This document shows positions 36,747 through 37,087 of a stretch of 37,087 nt of DNA, piece after piece (positions within the stretch are counted from its first letter, which is position 1; every line of letters begins with the position of its first letter). The DNA is from Clostridium sp. (GTDB lineage: Bacteria; Bacillota; Clostridia; Lachnospirales; Lachnospiraceae). The stretch lies in contig JAMPEW010000030.1 of NCBI GenBank assembly GCA_023664775.1, positions 1-37,087 on the forward strand, given 5' to 3'. The notes beneath the pieces are model-generated. The model did not search any database, was not told where the DNA came from, and was given only the letters and a program-made list of their open reading frames with translations. The translations under genes and the position numbers were made by a program.

Positions 36747-36772
36747 AAAAAGTGTGATAAGATACACTTTTT
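36747..36772. terminator. Perfect hairpin, terminator-like in both directions
   Basis: AAAAAGTGT (36747-36755) and ACACTTTTT (36764-36772) are perfect inverted copies with an 8-base loop; each strand ends in five T. It stands between the remnant and the XRE gene. Confidence 0.5.
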
Positions 36773-36847
36773 ATTGAAGAGGGTACAAATGGGTGATATA
36801 ATATTGTAAATATAATTGTATAAGTTGATCTTAGGAGGAAACTAAAA

Positions 36848-37036
36848 ATGGCAATAAGTTACAAAAACTATGGAAAATGCTAATTGATAAAGAATTGAAG
36901 AAAAAGGATTTGGAAAAATGGCGGGAGTTAGCCATTATACAATAAATAAATTGAATAAAGGTGAAAATATAACAATCGATGTATTAGAAAAATATGTAAA
37001 GTATTAGATTGTACAGCTAGGGAAATTATGGATTGA
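36848..37036 (+). pseudogene. XRE/Cro-type HTH regulator, three single-base frame breaks
   Basis: The ATG at 36848 follows AGGAGGA at a good distance, but the frame stops after 11 codons. Adding one A to each of three A5 runs (36863-36867, 36914-36918 and the run in TTAGAAAAATATG near 36990) restores a 63-residue protein. It starts AISYKKLWKMLIDKE, has the helix-turn-helix DLEKMAGVSHYTINKL and ends ICKVLDCTAREIMD. This is a standard small XRE-type regulator of Clostridia. As read, it is broken. Confidence 0.7.
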
Positions 37037-37087
37037 GCAGAAAATGGAGTATAAACCATCCTCTATCATTATAACCACATTGTCAGC

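Noticed and set aside
24950-37087. CRISPR array, tRNA gene or transposase near the island
   Set aside because: I looked for regular spaced repeats, cloverleaf sequence and transposase motifs and saw none. The island carries no visible mobility gene.

Overview
The window is a bacterial chromosome segment of low to moderate GC content. Nearly all intact genes lie on the plus strand. The rplJ-rplL-rpoB-rpoC and rpsL-rpsG-fusA-tuf clusters, the style of two-component and ECF sigma genes, TTG/GTG starts behind strong GGAGG ribosome sites, a large RpoB with an acidic tail, a spore-type amidase without a signal peptide and a classical L10 leader together suggest a Gram-positive Clostridia member. 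Lachnospiraceae is the best guess, made from sequence style and not from a search.

Region 1 (1-14.5 kb) is a signalling block. It holds a membrane protein with a TPR-like tail, a NarX/DesK-type histidine kinase, two response regulators of different families (OmpR and NarL), an ECF sigma with a membrane anti-sigma-like partner, a VWA-domain lipoprotein, a cytoplasmic GH13 glycosidase, a 1.2-kb-residue sensor that fuses an ECF-transporter S-component-like domain, an extracellular propeller and an HD-GYP domain, a three-TM protein, and a second ECF sigma/anti-sigma-like pair. Strong intrinsic terminators separate the units. One terminator also buries the ribosome site of the VWA gene.

Region 2 (14.6-24.95 kb) holds a CwlC-like amidase and then rplJ-rplL-rpoB-rpoC. 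The rplJ unit has its own TTGACA promoter, L10 leader and attenuator. A terminator and an extended -10 promoter lie between rplL and rpoB. The usual rplK-rplA neighbours are absent upstream of rplJ.

Region 3 (24.95-30.6 kb) is an AT-rich accessory island between rpoC and rpsL, a junction that is usually tight. It encodes a small secreted cysteine-containing protein, a split FtsX-like ABC transporter (two permeases and an ATPase, overlapping or nearly so), decayed gene fragments, and a five-TM protein whose 3' end is also present as a broken upstream copy. A pair of mutually exclusive hairpins sits in front of the transporter genes, and one of them hides the ribosome site. The layout resembles a bacteriocin or secreted-peptide export/immunity locus and is the best candidate for an undescribed system here.

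Region 4 (30.6-35.5 kb) is the str operon: a perfect-consensus promoter, rpsL, rpsG, fusA, then tuf with its own promoter and terminator.

Region 5 (35.5-37.1 kb) contains only broken genes: a minus-strand zinc-finger protein resembling the DUF6076 group and a plus-strand XRE-type regulator. Restoring single A/T bases in homopolymer runs repairs most of their frames, so this is either recent decay or base-calling error.
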